A stretch of 18,823 bases of DNA, from assembly GCA_036259875.1 (NCBI GenBank), contig DATAAZ010000042.1, positions 1-18,823 of the forward strand, read 5' to 3'. Source of the DNA: DATAAZ01 sp036259875. GTDB lineage: Bacteria; Actinomycetota; Thermoleophilia; Gaiellales; Gaiellaceae. The notes under the pieces are model-generated. The model worked only from the letters and a program-made list of their open reading frames with translations. It was not told the DNA's origin and made no database searches. The translations under genes and the position numbers were made by a program. This document shows, piece after piece, positions 1 to 6,680 of this stretch (the first letter of the stretch is position 1; every line of letters starts with the position of its first letter).

Positions 1-237
1 GTCGCGAGCGACCACGACGAGGCCATAGCGGGCGTCCTCGTAGACCGGGCGGAGCTCGATCTCGCCGTCGCCGACGTGGACGACGATGTTACGGGCAATC
101 TCCGAGATCGCTGTTGCGATCAGCGTCGCGTCGGTGCGCGAGAACCCGAGCTCGACCGCCAACGCGCGGCCCTCGGCGCGCGCCGTCACGAGATCCCCGT
201 CCGAACCGATGGCGATGCGGACACCGTCATCGCCCAT
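1..237 (-). CDS. rsbT: RsbT-like serine kinase / anti-sigma regulatory factor (partial, cut by window edge)
   Basis: This is the N-terminal 79 codons of a GHKL-type (HATPase_c) switch kinase; the 3' end lies beyond the left edge. In stressosomes RsbT phosphorylates RsbR and RsbS, is then released, and activates a downstream phosphatase such as RsbU. The translated start (MGDDGVRIAIGSDGDLVTAR) and the N-box helix AISEIARN (residues 43-50, metal-binding Asn50) closely resemble Bacillus RsbT. The last visible residues, VVVARD, should lead into the DxGxG ATP-lid motif just off the edge. The ATG at 237-235 overlaps the end of rsbS by 11 bp, which suggests translational coupling. Another ATG at 230-228 touches the rsbS stop but is in the wrong frame, so the upstream ATG was chosen. 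Confidence 0.9.
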   Translation of the reverse strand, partial: MGDDGVRIAIGSDGDLVTARAEGRALAVELGFSRTDATLIATAISEIARNIVVHVGDGEIELRPVYEDARYGLVVVARD

Positions 238-598
238 CCTCTTCCCCCTGTCTCGGGTCGACGAGGATCGCGAGTGCCTCGTCGAGATCGAGCGCAGTCT
301 TCAGTGGGTCGAGGTTGAGGTCGAACTGCACCATCGCGATCGCGACTTCCGGCTGGATCCCGACCACGACCGTCTCGGCGCCGCGTAGGCGGGCCGTCAC
401 GGCGATCGCGCGCAGCGAGCGCGCTGCGAACGAGTCGATCACGTCGAGCGCGGTGACGTCGACGACGACTCCGCGCGCGCGAATACGCCCCACGAGGTCG
501 GAGAGCTCGTCGCGAAGCGCGAGCACCTGTGAGTCGGAGAGGTCGGACTGGACGGATGCGACGAGAACGTCGCCCTGGCGGAGAATCGCGACGGACAT
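227..598 (-). CDS. rsbS: RsbS, stressosome scaffold STAS-domain antagonist
   Basis: A 123-residue single STAS-domain protein, the usual length for RsbS. In stressosomes RsbS co-assembles with RsbR into a large cytoplasmic particle that holds RsbT until stress. The phosphorylation motif is intact: VIDSF with Ser56 aligns with Ser59 of Bacillus RsbS. It is followed by the typical GIQPEVA stretch (residues 81-87) and ALDLDEAL near the C terminus. The ATG start lies only 6 bp after the rsbR stop, and the purine-rich TAAGGCGGG overlapping that stop probably serves as ribosome binding site. The 3' end overlaps rsbT. The order rsbR-rsbS-rsbT is the classical stressosome module, so the assignment is firm. 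Confidence 0.93.
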   Translation of the reverse strand: MSVAILRQGDVLVASVQSDLSDSQVLALRDELSDLVGRIRARGVVVDVTALDVIDSFAARSLRAIAVTARLRGAETVVVGIQPEVAIAMVQFDLNLDPLKTALDLDEALAILVDPRQGEEDGR

Positions 599-604
599 CC
601 CGCC

Positions 605-1492
605 TTACGCGAGGCCCCCCGTCTCAGCGCCCTCGACGAGCAGTCGTTCGGCCTCCTCGAGGCCCCCCTGGAGGTCACCGACCGTTCGCAGCATCGAGAG
701 ATCGACGCCGAGATCGACGAGCGTCTGGGCGATCGTGGACGAGAGGCCCGTGATGATCGCGCTGGCGCCCATCAGCCGCGCCGCCTCGACCGTCTGGACG
801 AGGTGGTTCGCGACCTCGACGTCGATCGACGCCACGCCGGTGATGTCGATCACGACGAGCTTCGCCCGATGAGACTGGATCGCGCCGAGCAGCTGCTCGG
901 TGAGCTGGCGGGCCCGCTGTGAATCGAGCACGCCGATGATCGGGAGGATGAGAAGCCGCGGCCTAACCTGGAGGACCGGGGTCGAGAGCTCCCGGATCGC
1001 ATCCTGCTGCTCGCGGATGACGCGCTCGCGTTCCTCCACAAAGCTGACTCCCACCGTCACGGCGATGCGGTTTGCCGCCGGTTCGTACGCGTCGAGGATC
1101 CGGTTGAGCAGGTCGGCATCGTGCTGATACTTCTCGAATAGCGAGCGGGCGAGCACGTCGCGGAGCAAGAGAACGATCCCGAGCACCTCGTGCGTCTCGA
1201 CGCCGCGTGGGATGATTCGCTCCGACAGATCTCGCGCGTACGCCTGCAGCGTCTCGACGCTCCCGGTCTCGAGCGTGTCGACGTAGTTGTCGTAGACAGC
1301 CGTAACCTCCGAGAAGATCTCCTCGGGAGTCATGACGCCGAGCAGCTCGGCGTCGGTGATGCGGCGCACCCACTCCTCGCGGAGCCCCGTCCGGTTCTGG
1401 CGTAGGTAGTCGACGAGCTCGTGCAGGAGGGACGGGTCCGCATGCGGCGAGCGCAGCGGAGCATCGGCGACCCGGACGGTTTGATCGGTCAT
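605..1492 (-). CDS. rsbR: RsbR-family stressosome sensor protein (N-terminal sensor + C-terminal STAS)
   Basis: A 295-residue protein with a helical N-terminal sensor region (about residues 15-155), a linker helix, and a C-terminal STAS domain (about 165-290) like that of Bacillus RsbRA. The ATG at 1492 was chosen over one at 1519 because it follows GGGGAGG at a 6-nt spacing, whereas the upstream ATG lies inside the preceding gene and has no such site. The linker/STAS boundary has the family stretch IRELSTPVLQV. Of the two threonines that RsbT phosphorylates in RsbRA, the second is kept (IAQT, Thr257), but the first position reads SIDV, with Val225 in place of Thr. The N-terminal sensor's ligand cannot be told from sequence. 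It forms an operon with rsbS and rsbT, and its start lies 13 bp after the TetR stop. Confidence 0.92.
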   Translation of the reverse strand: MTDQTVRVADAPLRSPHADPSLLHELVDYLRQNRTGLREEWVRRITDAELLGVMTPEEIFSEVTAVYDNYVDTLETGSVETLQAYARDLSERIIPRGVETHEVLGIVLLLRDVLARSLFEKYQHDADLLNRILDAYEPAANRIAVTVGVSFVEERERVIREQQDAIRELSTPVLQVRPRLLILPIIGVLDSQRARQLTEQLLGAIQSHRAKLVVIDITGVASIDVEVANHLVQTVEAARLMGASAIITGLSSTIAQTLVDLGVDLSMLRTVGDLQGGLEEAERLLVEGAETGGLA

Positions 1493-1505
1493 CTCGGTCC
1501 TCCCC

Positions 1506-2123
1506 TCACGATTGGTCACCAGCGGGAACGCCGGACGGCCGGGCCCGGGTTCCCTCGAGGAACAAGCTCGCGATGGACGCGGCCGTATCCTCGCGTCCGT
1601 GCGCGGGCCGTGCCGACAGTACGGCGACGACGAGCCCGACGAGCGATTCGCTCAACCACGACGGCGGGAGGTCGGCGCGGAGCTGTCCCGAGGTCTGACC
1701 GGCCTCGACAAGTCGCCGGAGCGGCGCCAGCAAGAGCTGGTCGTAGATGTCCGGGTCGGGGCGAACGCGCTCGCGCGCAAGGACGAGGAAGAGATCCCCG
1801 ACGTCGAGCAGCGCGCGCACCGCGCGCGCCACGCCTTCGGCGGCGCCGACCTGGTGGACGCCCGCCGAATCCAGCCGCTCGCCCGCACGGGAGACCGCGA
1901 GGCGGGCAAGCTCGTCGAGGAGCGTCTGCCGGCTCGGGAAGTAGCGGTAGACCGTGGCACGCGCCACGCCGGCGGCCGCCGCGATCTCGCCGATGCTCGC
2001 TTCCCGTCCTCGCGCCGCGAGCACGCGCGCGGCCGCGTCGAGAATCGCGCCCGACACGCGCTGCTGGAGCGGGGCGACCGTCGCCGCGTGCCCCTCCCCG
2101 ACCTGGTGGGCCGGCTCGTGCAT
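1506..2123 (-). CDS. TetR-family transcriptional regulator
   Basis: A 205-residue regulator with an N-terminal TetR helix-turn-helix: EASIGEIAAAAGVARATVYR followed by YFPSRQTLLDEL, about residues 41-72. The remainder is a helical ligand-binding domain whose ligand is unknown. ATG 2123 is taken as the start. A GTG at 2126 directly precedes it and cannot be excluded; neither has a Shine-Dalgarno site. A TACACT -10-like box on this strand at 2137-2132 lies 8 nt upstream of the ATG, suggesting a leaderless mRNA. The gene is first in a four-gene cluster with rsbR-rsbS-rsbT, so repression by this protein may set stressosome levels (inference). A palindrome over the promoter region fits autoregulation. 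Confidence 0.9.
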   Translation of the reverse strand: MHEPAHQVGEGHAATVAPLQQRVSGAILDAAARVLAARGREASIGEIAAAAGVARATVYRYFPSRQTLLDELARLAVSRAGERLDSAGVHQVGAAEGVARAVRALLDVGDLFLVLARERVRPDPDIYDQLLLAPLRRLVEAGQTSGQLRADLPPSWLSESLVGLVVAVLSARPAHGREDTAASIASLFLEGTRARPSGVPAGDQS

Positions 2124-2126
2124 CAC

Positions 2127-2172
2127 CGCAGAGTGTAGTGTGTCGCTTTCTGAGACATGAATGTCTTATAAT
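2127..2172. promoter_or_regulatory. Divergent promoter region with candidate TetR operator
   Basis: A perfect 6-bp inverted repeat with a 2-bp spacer, AGACAT-GA-ATGTCT (2153-2166), lies between the divergent TetR gene and the small plus-strand gene at 2198. It abuts a consensus TATAAT (2167-2172) on the plus strand. On the minus strand it covers the region expected for the -35 of the TetR promoter, whose -10 is TACACT (2137-2132). A repressor bound here would block both directions. The elements are visible in the sequence; their use is inferred. Confidence 0.6.
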
Positions 2173-2197
2173 CGAACGCTTGGATCTTCCGGCTCAA

Positions 2198-2566
2198 ATG
2201 CGAAGGATCGCGTTTCCATTCCTCCTCGCGCTTGCAGGGGTAGTCGTGTTCGCAGCCTGGCCCGGCCGCGGGCGGGCTCACCCCCGCGGCGGCCTCGGCG
2301 TCGCGGGCGATGCACGCCGCCCGGACGGAGGCGCGCTGTCGGATTCCACGATTTCGGACCGGGGCGGGGTCAGCGCCGGGAGGGAGGGGCACGGCAGAGC
2401 GGGGGGCGTCGCGTGTTCCCCGCTCGCCGGTGCCGCCGTTCGCCCGCTGGGGTCGGGACGACAGGGCGCGTCGATCGCCGGGCTCACGTTCATCGTCCTC
2501 GGCGCGGCAGCGCAGTTCGCGTGGATCGGATTACTCGCGTGGGTCGTCGTCGAGGTTCTTCGCTGA
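2198..2566 (+). CDS. Small hypothetical protein with hydrophobic N and C termini
   Basis: A 122-codon reading frame of no recognised family. Residues 4-20 (IAFPFLLALAGVVVFAA) form a signal peptide or membrane helix. Residues 92-120 are a long hydrophobic segment that would span the membrane. The middle (about 25-90) is Gly/Arg/Ala-rich and low in complexity. It is the first frame downstream of the TATAAT promoter and TetR palindrome, and divergent from the TetR gene, the usual position for a TetR target. No Shine-Dalgarno site precedes the ATG. The unusual middle could mean a degraded gene or a spurious frame, so existence and start are uncertain. Confidence 0.4.
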   Translation: MRRIAFPFLLALAGVVVFAAWPGRGRAHPRGGLGVAGDARRPDGGALSDSTISDRGGVSAGREGHGRAGGVACSPLAGAAVRPLGSGRQGASIAGLTFIVLGAAAQFAWIGLLAWVVVEVLR

Positions 2567-2628
2567 CGTCGAGCGCGCGTACTGCGACCCGCCCGATGTG
2601 CTCAGGGACGCGCTGAAAGGAGGAAACC

Positions 2629-3249
2629 GTGGCGACAACCGACCCGTGGACGTACCGAAGCGGGATCGCCGTAAGCGACTTCGTCGGCTACGACGTCGAG
2701 GCGGTGGACGGGGCGATCGGCGAAGTGAGCAAGGCAAGCTACGACGCCGGGGCGAGCTACGTCGTCGTCGACACCGGGCCGTGGGTCTTCGGGAAGAAAG
2801 TGATGCTGCCCGCGATCACCGTCGAACGCGTCGACCACGGAGTCGGGTGTGTATGGCTCGACCAGACGAAGGATCAGATCGTGAACGCGCCGGATTTCGA
2901 CGAGAAGCGCTACCGGGACTACGACTACCGGAATCGAATCGCCGCCTACTACACCGGCCGAGTGGCTCCGTCAGCAGGGGCGACGGATGGAAAGCCGGCG
3001 CGCGAGGAAACGTCCGCAAGCGCAGGCCCGGCGCGAGCGCGCGGACGCTTTCGGTACCGCCTGGTCGACCTCTCCGGCAGCGAGGTGGCGCACGTCCGGT
3101 CGGAGCGTGCGCTTCGCGCGGACGATCACGTCGTCGTCCCCTCGCGACACGGAGAGGCGACGTGGCGGGTAGTCGCCGTCCTCGGAAATTGCGCGACGGT
3201 GGTCGCTGCGGACTCCTCACGCGAGGGGAGCACGCAGCAGTCCGCCTGA
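2629..3249 (+). CDS. PRC-barrel domain protein
   Basis: A 206-residue protein starting at GTG, 5 nt after a near-perfect ribosome binding site (AAAGGAGG at 2616-2623). Residues about 14-85 form a PRC-barrel: SDFVGYDVEAVDGAIGEV, then SYVVVDTGPWVFGKKVMLP with a closing strand near VWLDQTKDQI. Such domains occur in photosynthetic reaction centre H subunits, RimM and many stress or metabolism proteins of unknown role. An acidic/aromatic linker (90-110, rich in Tyr and Asp) and a disordered Ala/Gly stretch (113-138) lead to a second small beta-rich region (140-196) that was not recognised. It has no membrane helix and is probably cytoplasmic. The fold is well supported, but the biochemical role is unknown. 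Confidence 0.85.
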   Translation: MATTDPWTYRSGIAVSDFVGYDVEAVDGAIGEVSKASYDAGASYVVVDTGPWVFGKKVMLPAITVERVDHGVGCVWLDQTKDQIVNAPDFDEKRYRDYDYRNRIAAYYTGRVAPSAGATDGKPAREETSASAGPARARGRFRYRLVDLSGSEVAHVRSERALRADDHVVVPSRHGEATWRVVAVLGNCATVVAADSSREGSTQQSA

Positions 3250-3418
3250 TCTTCGTCGCGCGCTTCGGCAGCCGTTCGCAACAGGCTCACGTCGTCGTCC
3301 GGCTTCATAGGGCGAGGCTTCCGATCGTCTCGCTGGGCCGCCGTGGCGTTTGCGATCAGTTTCGCGACGCCGCCTCGTCTGAACGTGCAACGACCGAGCG
3401 AGCGAGGAGGAGATCGCG
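3250..3418. other. Intergenic region without a recognised feature
   Basis: About 170 bp between the PRC-barrel gene and the reductase gene. No convincing reading frame, hairpin or promoter was seen. Only the ribosome binding site GGAGGAG just before the next start (around 3406-3412) stands out. Confidence 0.5.
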
Positions 3419-4015
3419 ATGCGGAGCGTGATCGTAAACGAGTTCATGAGCCTCGACGGCGTCGTGCAAGCGCCCGGCGCCGCCGACGAGGACGCGAGCG
3501 GCGGCTTCAGCCACGGCGGCTGGCACCTTCCCTACTTCGACGAGCTCTCGCAGCAGCGCGTCGTGGAGGCGATTATCGGCGCGGGCGGCTTTCTCCTCGG
3601 GCGCCGCACGTACGAGATCTTCGCCGGATACTGGCCGAACGCTCCGGACGAGGAGCAGGTGATCGCCGAACCTCTGAACACGAAGCCGAAGCACGTGGCG
3701 TCGGCGACGCTTTCCGAGCCGCTTGAGTGGCAGAACTCGAAGCTCCTCCAGGGCGACGTCGCCGAGGCCGTGGCGGCGCTGAAGCAGCAGGACGGCGCGG
3801 ACCTACACGTGATCGGCAGCGCGGAGCTGGTGCAAACGCTGACCGCACACGACCTCGTCGACGCGTTCCGGCTCATGATCGACCCGCTCGTCGTGGGCGG
3901 CGGCAAGCGCCTGTTTCGGGACGACGGGTCGCTGAGGCCGCTACGCCTCGTGGACAGCGAGGTGACGAACACCGGCGCGATCCTCGCGACGTACGCTCCT
4001 GCGGCGGCGCGCTGA
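3419..4015 (+). CDS. Dihydrofolate reductase-fold protein (RibD C-terminal family)
   Basis: A 198-residue protein of the RibD-C/DHFR-like family (compare YyaP/YwjB types), which bind NADPH on a DHFR fold; substrates are usually unknown. Supporting segments are the N-terminal strand VIVNEFMSLDGVVQAP (4-19), the NADPH-binding-type GGFLLGRRTYEIFAGYW (56-72), DLHVIGSAELVQTL (127-140) and LMIDPLVVGGGKRLF (152-166) near the C terminus. The ATG follows an AGGAGG at an 8-nt spacing. Length and motif order are typical of the family. True folate reduction is not implied. It stands in the same orientation as the polymerase gene 56 bp downstream, but a functional link is not evident. Confidence 0.88.
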   Translation: MRSVIVNEFMSLDGVVQAPGAADEDASGGFSHGGWHLPYFDELSQQRVVEAIIGAGGFLLGRRTYEIFAGYWPNAPDEEQVIAEPLNTKPKHVASATLSEPLEWQNSKLLQGDVAEAVAALKQQDGADLHVIGSAELVQTLTAHDLVDAFRLMIDPLVVGGGKRLFRDDGSLRPLRLVDSEVTNTGAILATYAPAAAR

Positions 4016-4071
4016 CCACCGCCCACCGACCGAAGAGCGAACCGCGCCCACGCACGGTAGAACCCGCGCGC

Positions 4072-4959
4072 ATGCCGACGCGAGACGTACAGCTGACGAG
4101 CCCCGAACGCGTCCTCTTCCCGGATGACGGGACCACGAAGGCCGATCTCTTCCGGTACTACGAGGCGGTGGCGCCCGTACTGGTTCCGCACCTCCGCGAC
4201 CGCCCCTTCACGATGAAGCGCTACCGGGAGGGAATCGCGGGCGAGGGCTTCTTCCAGAAGCAGGCGCCGAAAGGGAAGCCGGACTGGATCCGGACGCGCC
4301 AATTTCGGACGTTCCCGCGCGAGGGCGGCTCGCGGCTCGTCGACTTCCCGCTCGTCAACTCGCGGGAGGCGCTCCTGTGGATGGTGCAGATGCATTGCAT
4401 CGACATGAACGCGTGGTACTCCCGCGTCGACAAGCCGGATCGCCCGGACTTCGTCGTCTTCGACCTCGATCCGCCCGACGGCGGCTTCTCGCTCGCCGTC
4501 CGCGTCGCGCATCTCGTCCGCGAAGCGCTCGAAGGGCTCGCGCTCCGCTCGTACGCGAAGACGAGCGGCGCCGATGGCATCCACGTGCTCGTCCCGATCA
4601 CGCGCCGTTCCACGTTCGAGGAAACGTACGAGTTCGCGGAGCGCGTCTCCCGCTCGATCGAGGAGCGCCATCCCGGGCTCGCGACGACCGAGTGGCTGAA
4701 GAGGAAGCGAAGCGGCGTGCTCGTCGACCACCGCCAGAACGGCTGGGGGAAGACGATCGCGTCCGTCTACTCGGTTCGTCCACGCCGGGGCGCGCCTGTT
4801 TCGACGCCGCTGCGCTGGGACGAGCTGACCGAGGACGTGACGCCGCGGCAGTTCGGCATGGCGGAGGTGCTAACGCGGGTGGAGCACGTCGGCGACCTCT
4901 ACGAGCCGGTCCTGCGCGGGGGGCAGGCGCTCGGGCCTGCGCTCCGGAAGCTCCGGTAA
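4072..4959 (+). CDS. ligD: LigD-type archaeo-eukaryotic primase-polymerase domain protein (NHEJ), standalone
   Basis: A 295-residue protein matching the polymerase (PolDom/AEP primase) domain of bacterial LigD, which fills gaps and adds nucleotides or ribonucleotides in Ku-dependent non-homologous end joining. The opening TSPERVLFPDDGTTKADLFRYY is characteristic. The catalytic metal motif is FDLDPP (Asp131, Asp133), with a third acidic residue in LVDHRQN (Asp219). AKTSGADGIHVLVP (162-175) is the conserved nucleotide-binding stretch. Ligase and nuclease domains are absent, as in many actinobacteria that encode them as separate proteins; neither Ku nor a ligase is in the window. ATG 4072 was chosen because homology starts there. 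It lacks a clear ribosome binding site. It converges on the dioxygenase gene with a 7-bp gap. Confidence 0.92.
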   Translation: MPTRDVQLTSPERVLFPDDGTTKADLFRYYEAVAPVLVPHLRDRPFTMKRYREGIAGEGFFQKQAPKGKPDWIRTRQFRTFPREGGSRLVDFPLVNSREALLWMVQMHCIDMNAWYSRVDKPDRPDFVVFDLDPPDGGFSLAVRVAHLVREALEGLALRSYAKTSGADGIHVLVPITRRSTFEETYEFAERVSRSIEERHPGLATTEWLKRKRSGVLVDHRQNGWGKTIASVYSVRPRRGAPVSTPLRWDELTEDVTPRQFGMAEVLTRVEHVGDLYEPVLRGGQALGPALRKLR

Positions 4960-4966
4960 GCGAGCC

Positions 4967-5482
4967 TTAGCGGGCCTCGGCCTCCGTCAGCCCGTGGCTC
5001 GGCGGCGACGGCTCGTCGGGAGAACCCGGGCGCCGGCGGAGCTCCCCGTCCTCGAGGTCGAAGTGGCCGATCGCGCGGATCGGCGGCGAGTAGACGTGGA
5101 TCGTGACCGCGCCTTGCTCGTGCTCCATGCGGTGAATCCCCGTGCCCGGGAACGAGAACGAATCGCCCGCCGCGTACTCGCGGAGCCGGCGCGGGCCCGA
5201 GACGACGAGCGGTTCGTTTCGCACGCGGCCCTCGACGACGTAGACGCCCACGGACGAGCCGTCGTGGTCGTGGAAGCCCGTGTCGCGCGGCTCCCACCAC
5301 GTGTTGAGCCATGCCTCGGAATGCTCGTTCCGCCAGAGGAGCGCGGCCGCCCCCTTGCCGCCTCGCCCGAGCGCGGCGACGTCGACGAGCGCGCCGACCG
5401 TACGCGCGAGCGCCGCGCATTCGCCGGGGTCGAGCCCCCGTCGAGACGCGGAGAGCTCCTCGAGCTGCGCAGGATCGAGCAC
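4967..5482 (-). CDS. Cysteine dioxygenase-type thiol dioxygenase (cupin)
   Basis: A 171-residue cupin of the cysteine dioxygenase type I family. These mononuclear iron enzymes add O2 to the thiol of cysteine or related thiols such as 3-mercaptopropionate to give sulfinates. The 3-His iron site is visible: GFHDHDGSS gives His71 and His73, and GTGIHRMEH gives His117. YSPPIR (Tyr131) matches the conserved Tyr region of the family. The residue that is Cys in mammalian enzymes (Cys-Tyr crosslink) is Gly here (VVEGRV), as in many bacterial members. The start is GTG with no clear ribosome binding site. It diverges from the enolase-superfamily gene with only 17 bp between start codons. Cysteine versus another thiol cannot be decided from sequence. 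Confidence 0.87.
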   Translation of the reverse strand: MLDPAQLEELSASRRGLDPGECAALARTVGALVDVAALGRGGKGAAALLWRNEHSEAWLNTWWEPRDTGFHDHDGSSVGVYVVEGRVRNEPLVVSGPRRLREYAAGDSFSFPGTGIHRMEHEQGAVTIHVYSPPIRAIGHFDLEDGELRRRPGSPDEPSPPSHGLTEAEAR

Positions 5483-5499
5483 GCCGTCATTGTCCCACC
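5483..5499. promoter_or_regulatory. Candidate bidirectional leaderless promoter with overlapping -10 boxes
   Basis: Only 17 bp separate the two divergent GTG start codons. On the plus strand CATTGT (5488-5493) is followed by 6 nt and GTG 5500. On the minus strand GACAAT (5494-5489) is followed by 6 nt and GTG 5482. Both fit the minimal xAnnnT pattern of -10 elements at the distance expected if transcription starts at the start codon. Neither gene has a Shine-Dalgarno site. The geometry is visible; promoter activity is inferred. Confidence 0.5.
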
Positions 5500-6651
5500 G
5501 TGAGCCGCATCGCGCGCCTCGAGGCCTGGCCCGTCAACGTCCCGCTCGAGGCGCCGTACGCGATGGCGCCGGGCTTCGTAGCCGGGATCCACCGAACCGT
5601 CGTTCGCCTGACGACCGAAGACGGCGTCATCGGCCTCGGCGAGGCGAGCGCGCCGGAGGACGCGGGCGACCTTCGCGGCGACCTCGGACAGCGGCTCCTC
5701 GGACGCGACACGGACGAGCTTCGCGCCGAGCTCGACCAGCGCGAGCGCCCGCTCGCCGAGCACCGCACCGATGCCAAGGTGCTCGTCCGAAATCCCCTCG
5801 CGGGCGTCGAAATCGCCCTCTGGGACGTCGCCGCCCGCGAGGTCGGCGTCCCGGTCCACGAGCTCCTCGGCGGTGCGTGCAGACACGAGATCCCGTTTAC
5901 GGAGTACTTCGCCTATCGCGAGGGACGCGAGCAGACGGCTGTCGAGGTCGCTGCGTACTGCGCACGAATGGTCGAGGAGCACGGCTCGCCCGCGTTCGAG
6001 GGCAAGGTCGCCGTACGCTCGCTCGAGGACGACGTCCGGCTCGCGCGCGAGGTCCGTGCGGCGATCGGACCCGGCCGGGTGCTCCGTCTCGACGCGAACA
6101 TGGGCTGGAGGCGCGAGACGGCCCGGCGCGCCGTCGGCCTCCTCGAGCCGCTCGACATCGCGAACGTCGAGGAGCCGGTCGCCGGGTTCGAGGCGATGGC
6201 GGACGTCCGGCGCGACAGCGCGATCCCGTTCTCGGCTCATACGCCGGACGTCGAGCTCGCGGCCACGCTCGGTGCGCCGGACGCGCTCGTCGTCGGTCTC
6301 GGATTCGCGGGCGGGATCGCGGGCACGCGCCGCCTGATCGCCGACTGCGAGGAGCGCGGCGTCGGCTTCTGGTTCTACAGCGGAGACCTCGGGATCGCGA
6401 CGGCCGCGTACCTGCACATTGCCGCGGCGACCCCGTACCTCAGCCTCCCCAGCCAGTCGCTCCTCCGCTGGACGACCGAGGACGTCGTCGTGGGCGGGCC
6501 GTTCTCGCCCGAGCGGGGCGTCGTCGCGGTTCCGAGCGGACCGGGTCTCGGCGTCGACCTGGACGAGCGTGCGCTCCTCCGGGCCGTCGAGCGCTTCTCA
6601 CGGGAAGGAGCCTACGACTTCTACGCGGGGCCGCCGCTGCCGCGCTACTGA
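5500..6651 (+). CDS. Enolase-superfamily (mandelate racemase/muconate lactonizing-like) protein
   Basis: A 383-residue member of the enolase superfamily, which abstract a proton alpha to a carboxylate using a Mg2+-stabilised enolate. The N-terminal capping domain (about 1-125) includes VIGLGEAS and NPLAGVEIALWDVAARE. The barrel domain carries metal ligands in LRLDANMGW (Asp198) and NVEEPV (Glu224/Glu225), with Asp250 of SAHTPDV as probable third ligand. Overall it looks like the glucarate-dehydratase-related branch. However, the KxK motif is reduced to EGK (Lys169), and the catalytic His region reads FWFYSGDLGIATAAYLH. It is therefore a superfamily member of unknown substrate and may not be a dehydratase. 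It starts at GTG without a ribosome binding site, 17 bp from a divergent gene. A uronate-dehydrogenase-like gene lies about 1.4 kb downstream. Confidence 0.85.
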   Translation: MSRIARLEAWPVNVPLEAPYAMAPGFVAGIHRTVVRLTTEDGVIGLGEASAPEDAGDLRGDLGQRLLGRDTDELRAELDQRERPLAEHRTDAKVLVRNPLAGVEIALWDVAAREVGVPVHELLGGACRHEIPFTEYFAYREGREQTAVEVAAYCARMVEEHGSPAFEGKVAVRSLEDDVRLAREVRAAIGPGRVLRLDANMGWRRETARRAVGLLEPLDIANVEEPVAGFEAMADVRRDSAIPFSAHTPDVELAATLGAPDALVVGLGFAGGIAGTRRLIADCEERGVGFWFYSGDLGIATAAYLHIAAATPYLSLPSQSLLRWTTEDVVVGGPFSPERGVVAVPSGPGLGVDLDERALLRAVERFSREGAYDFYAGPPLPRY

Positions 6652-6680
6652 CCGCCCGATCGGCCTCCTCCGTGCCGTCT

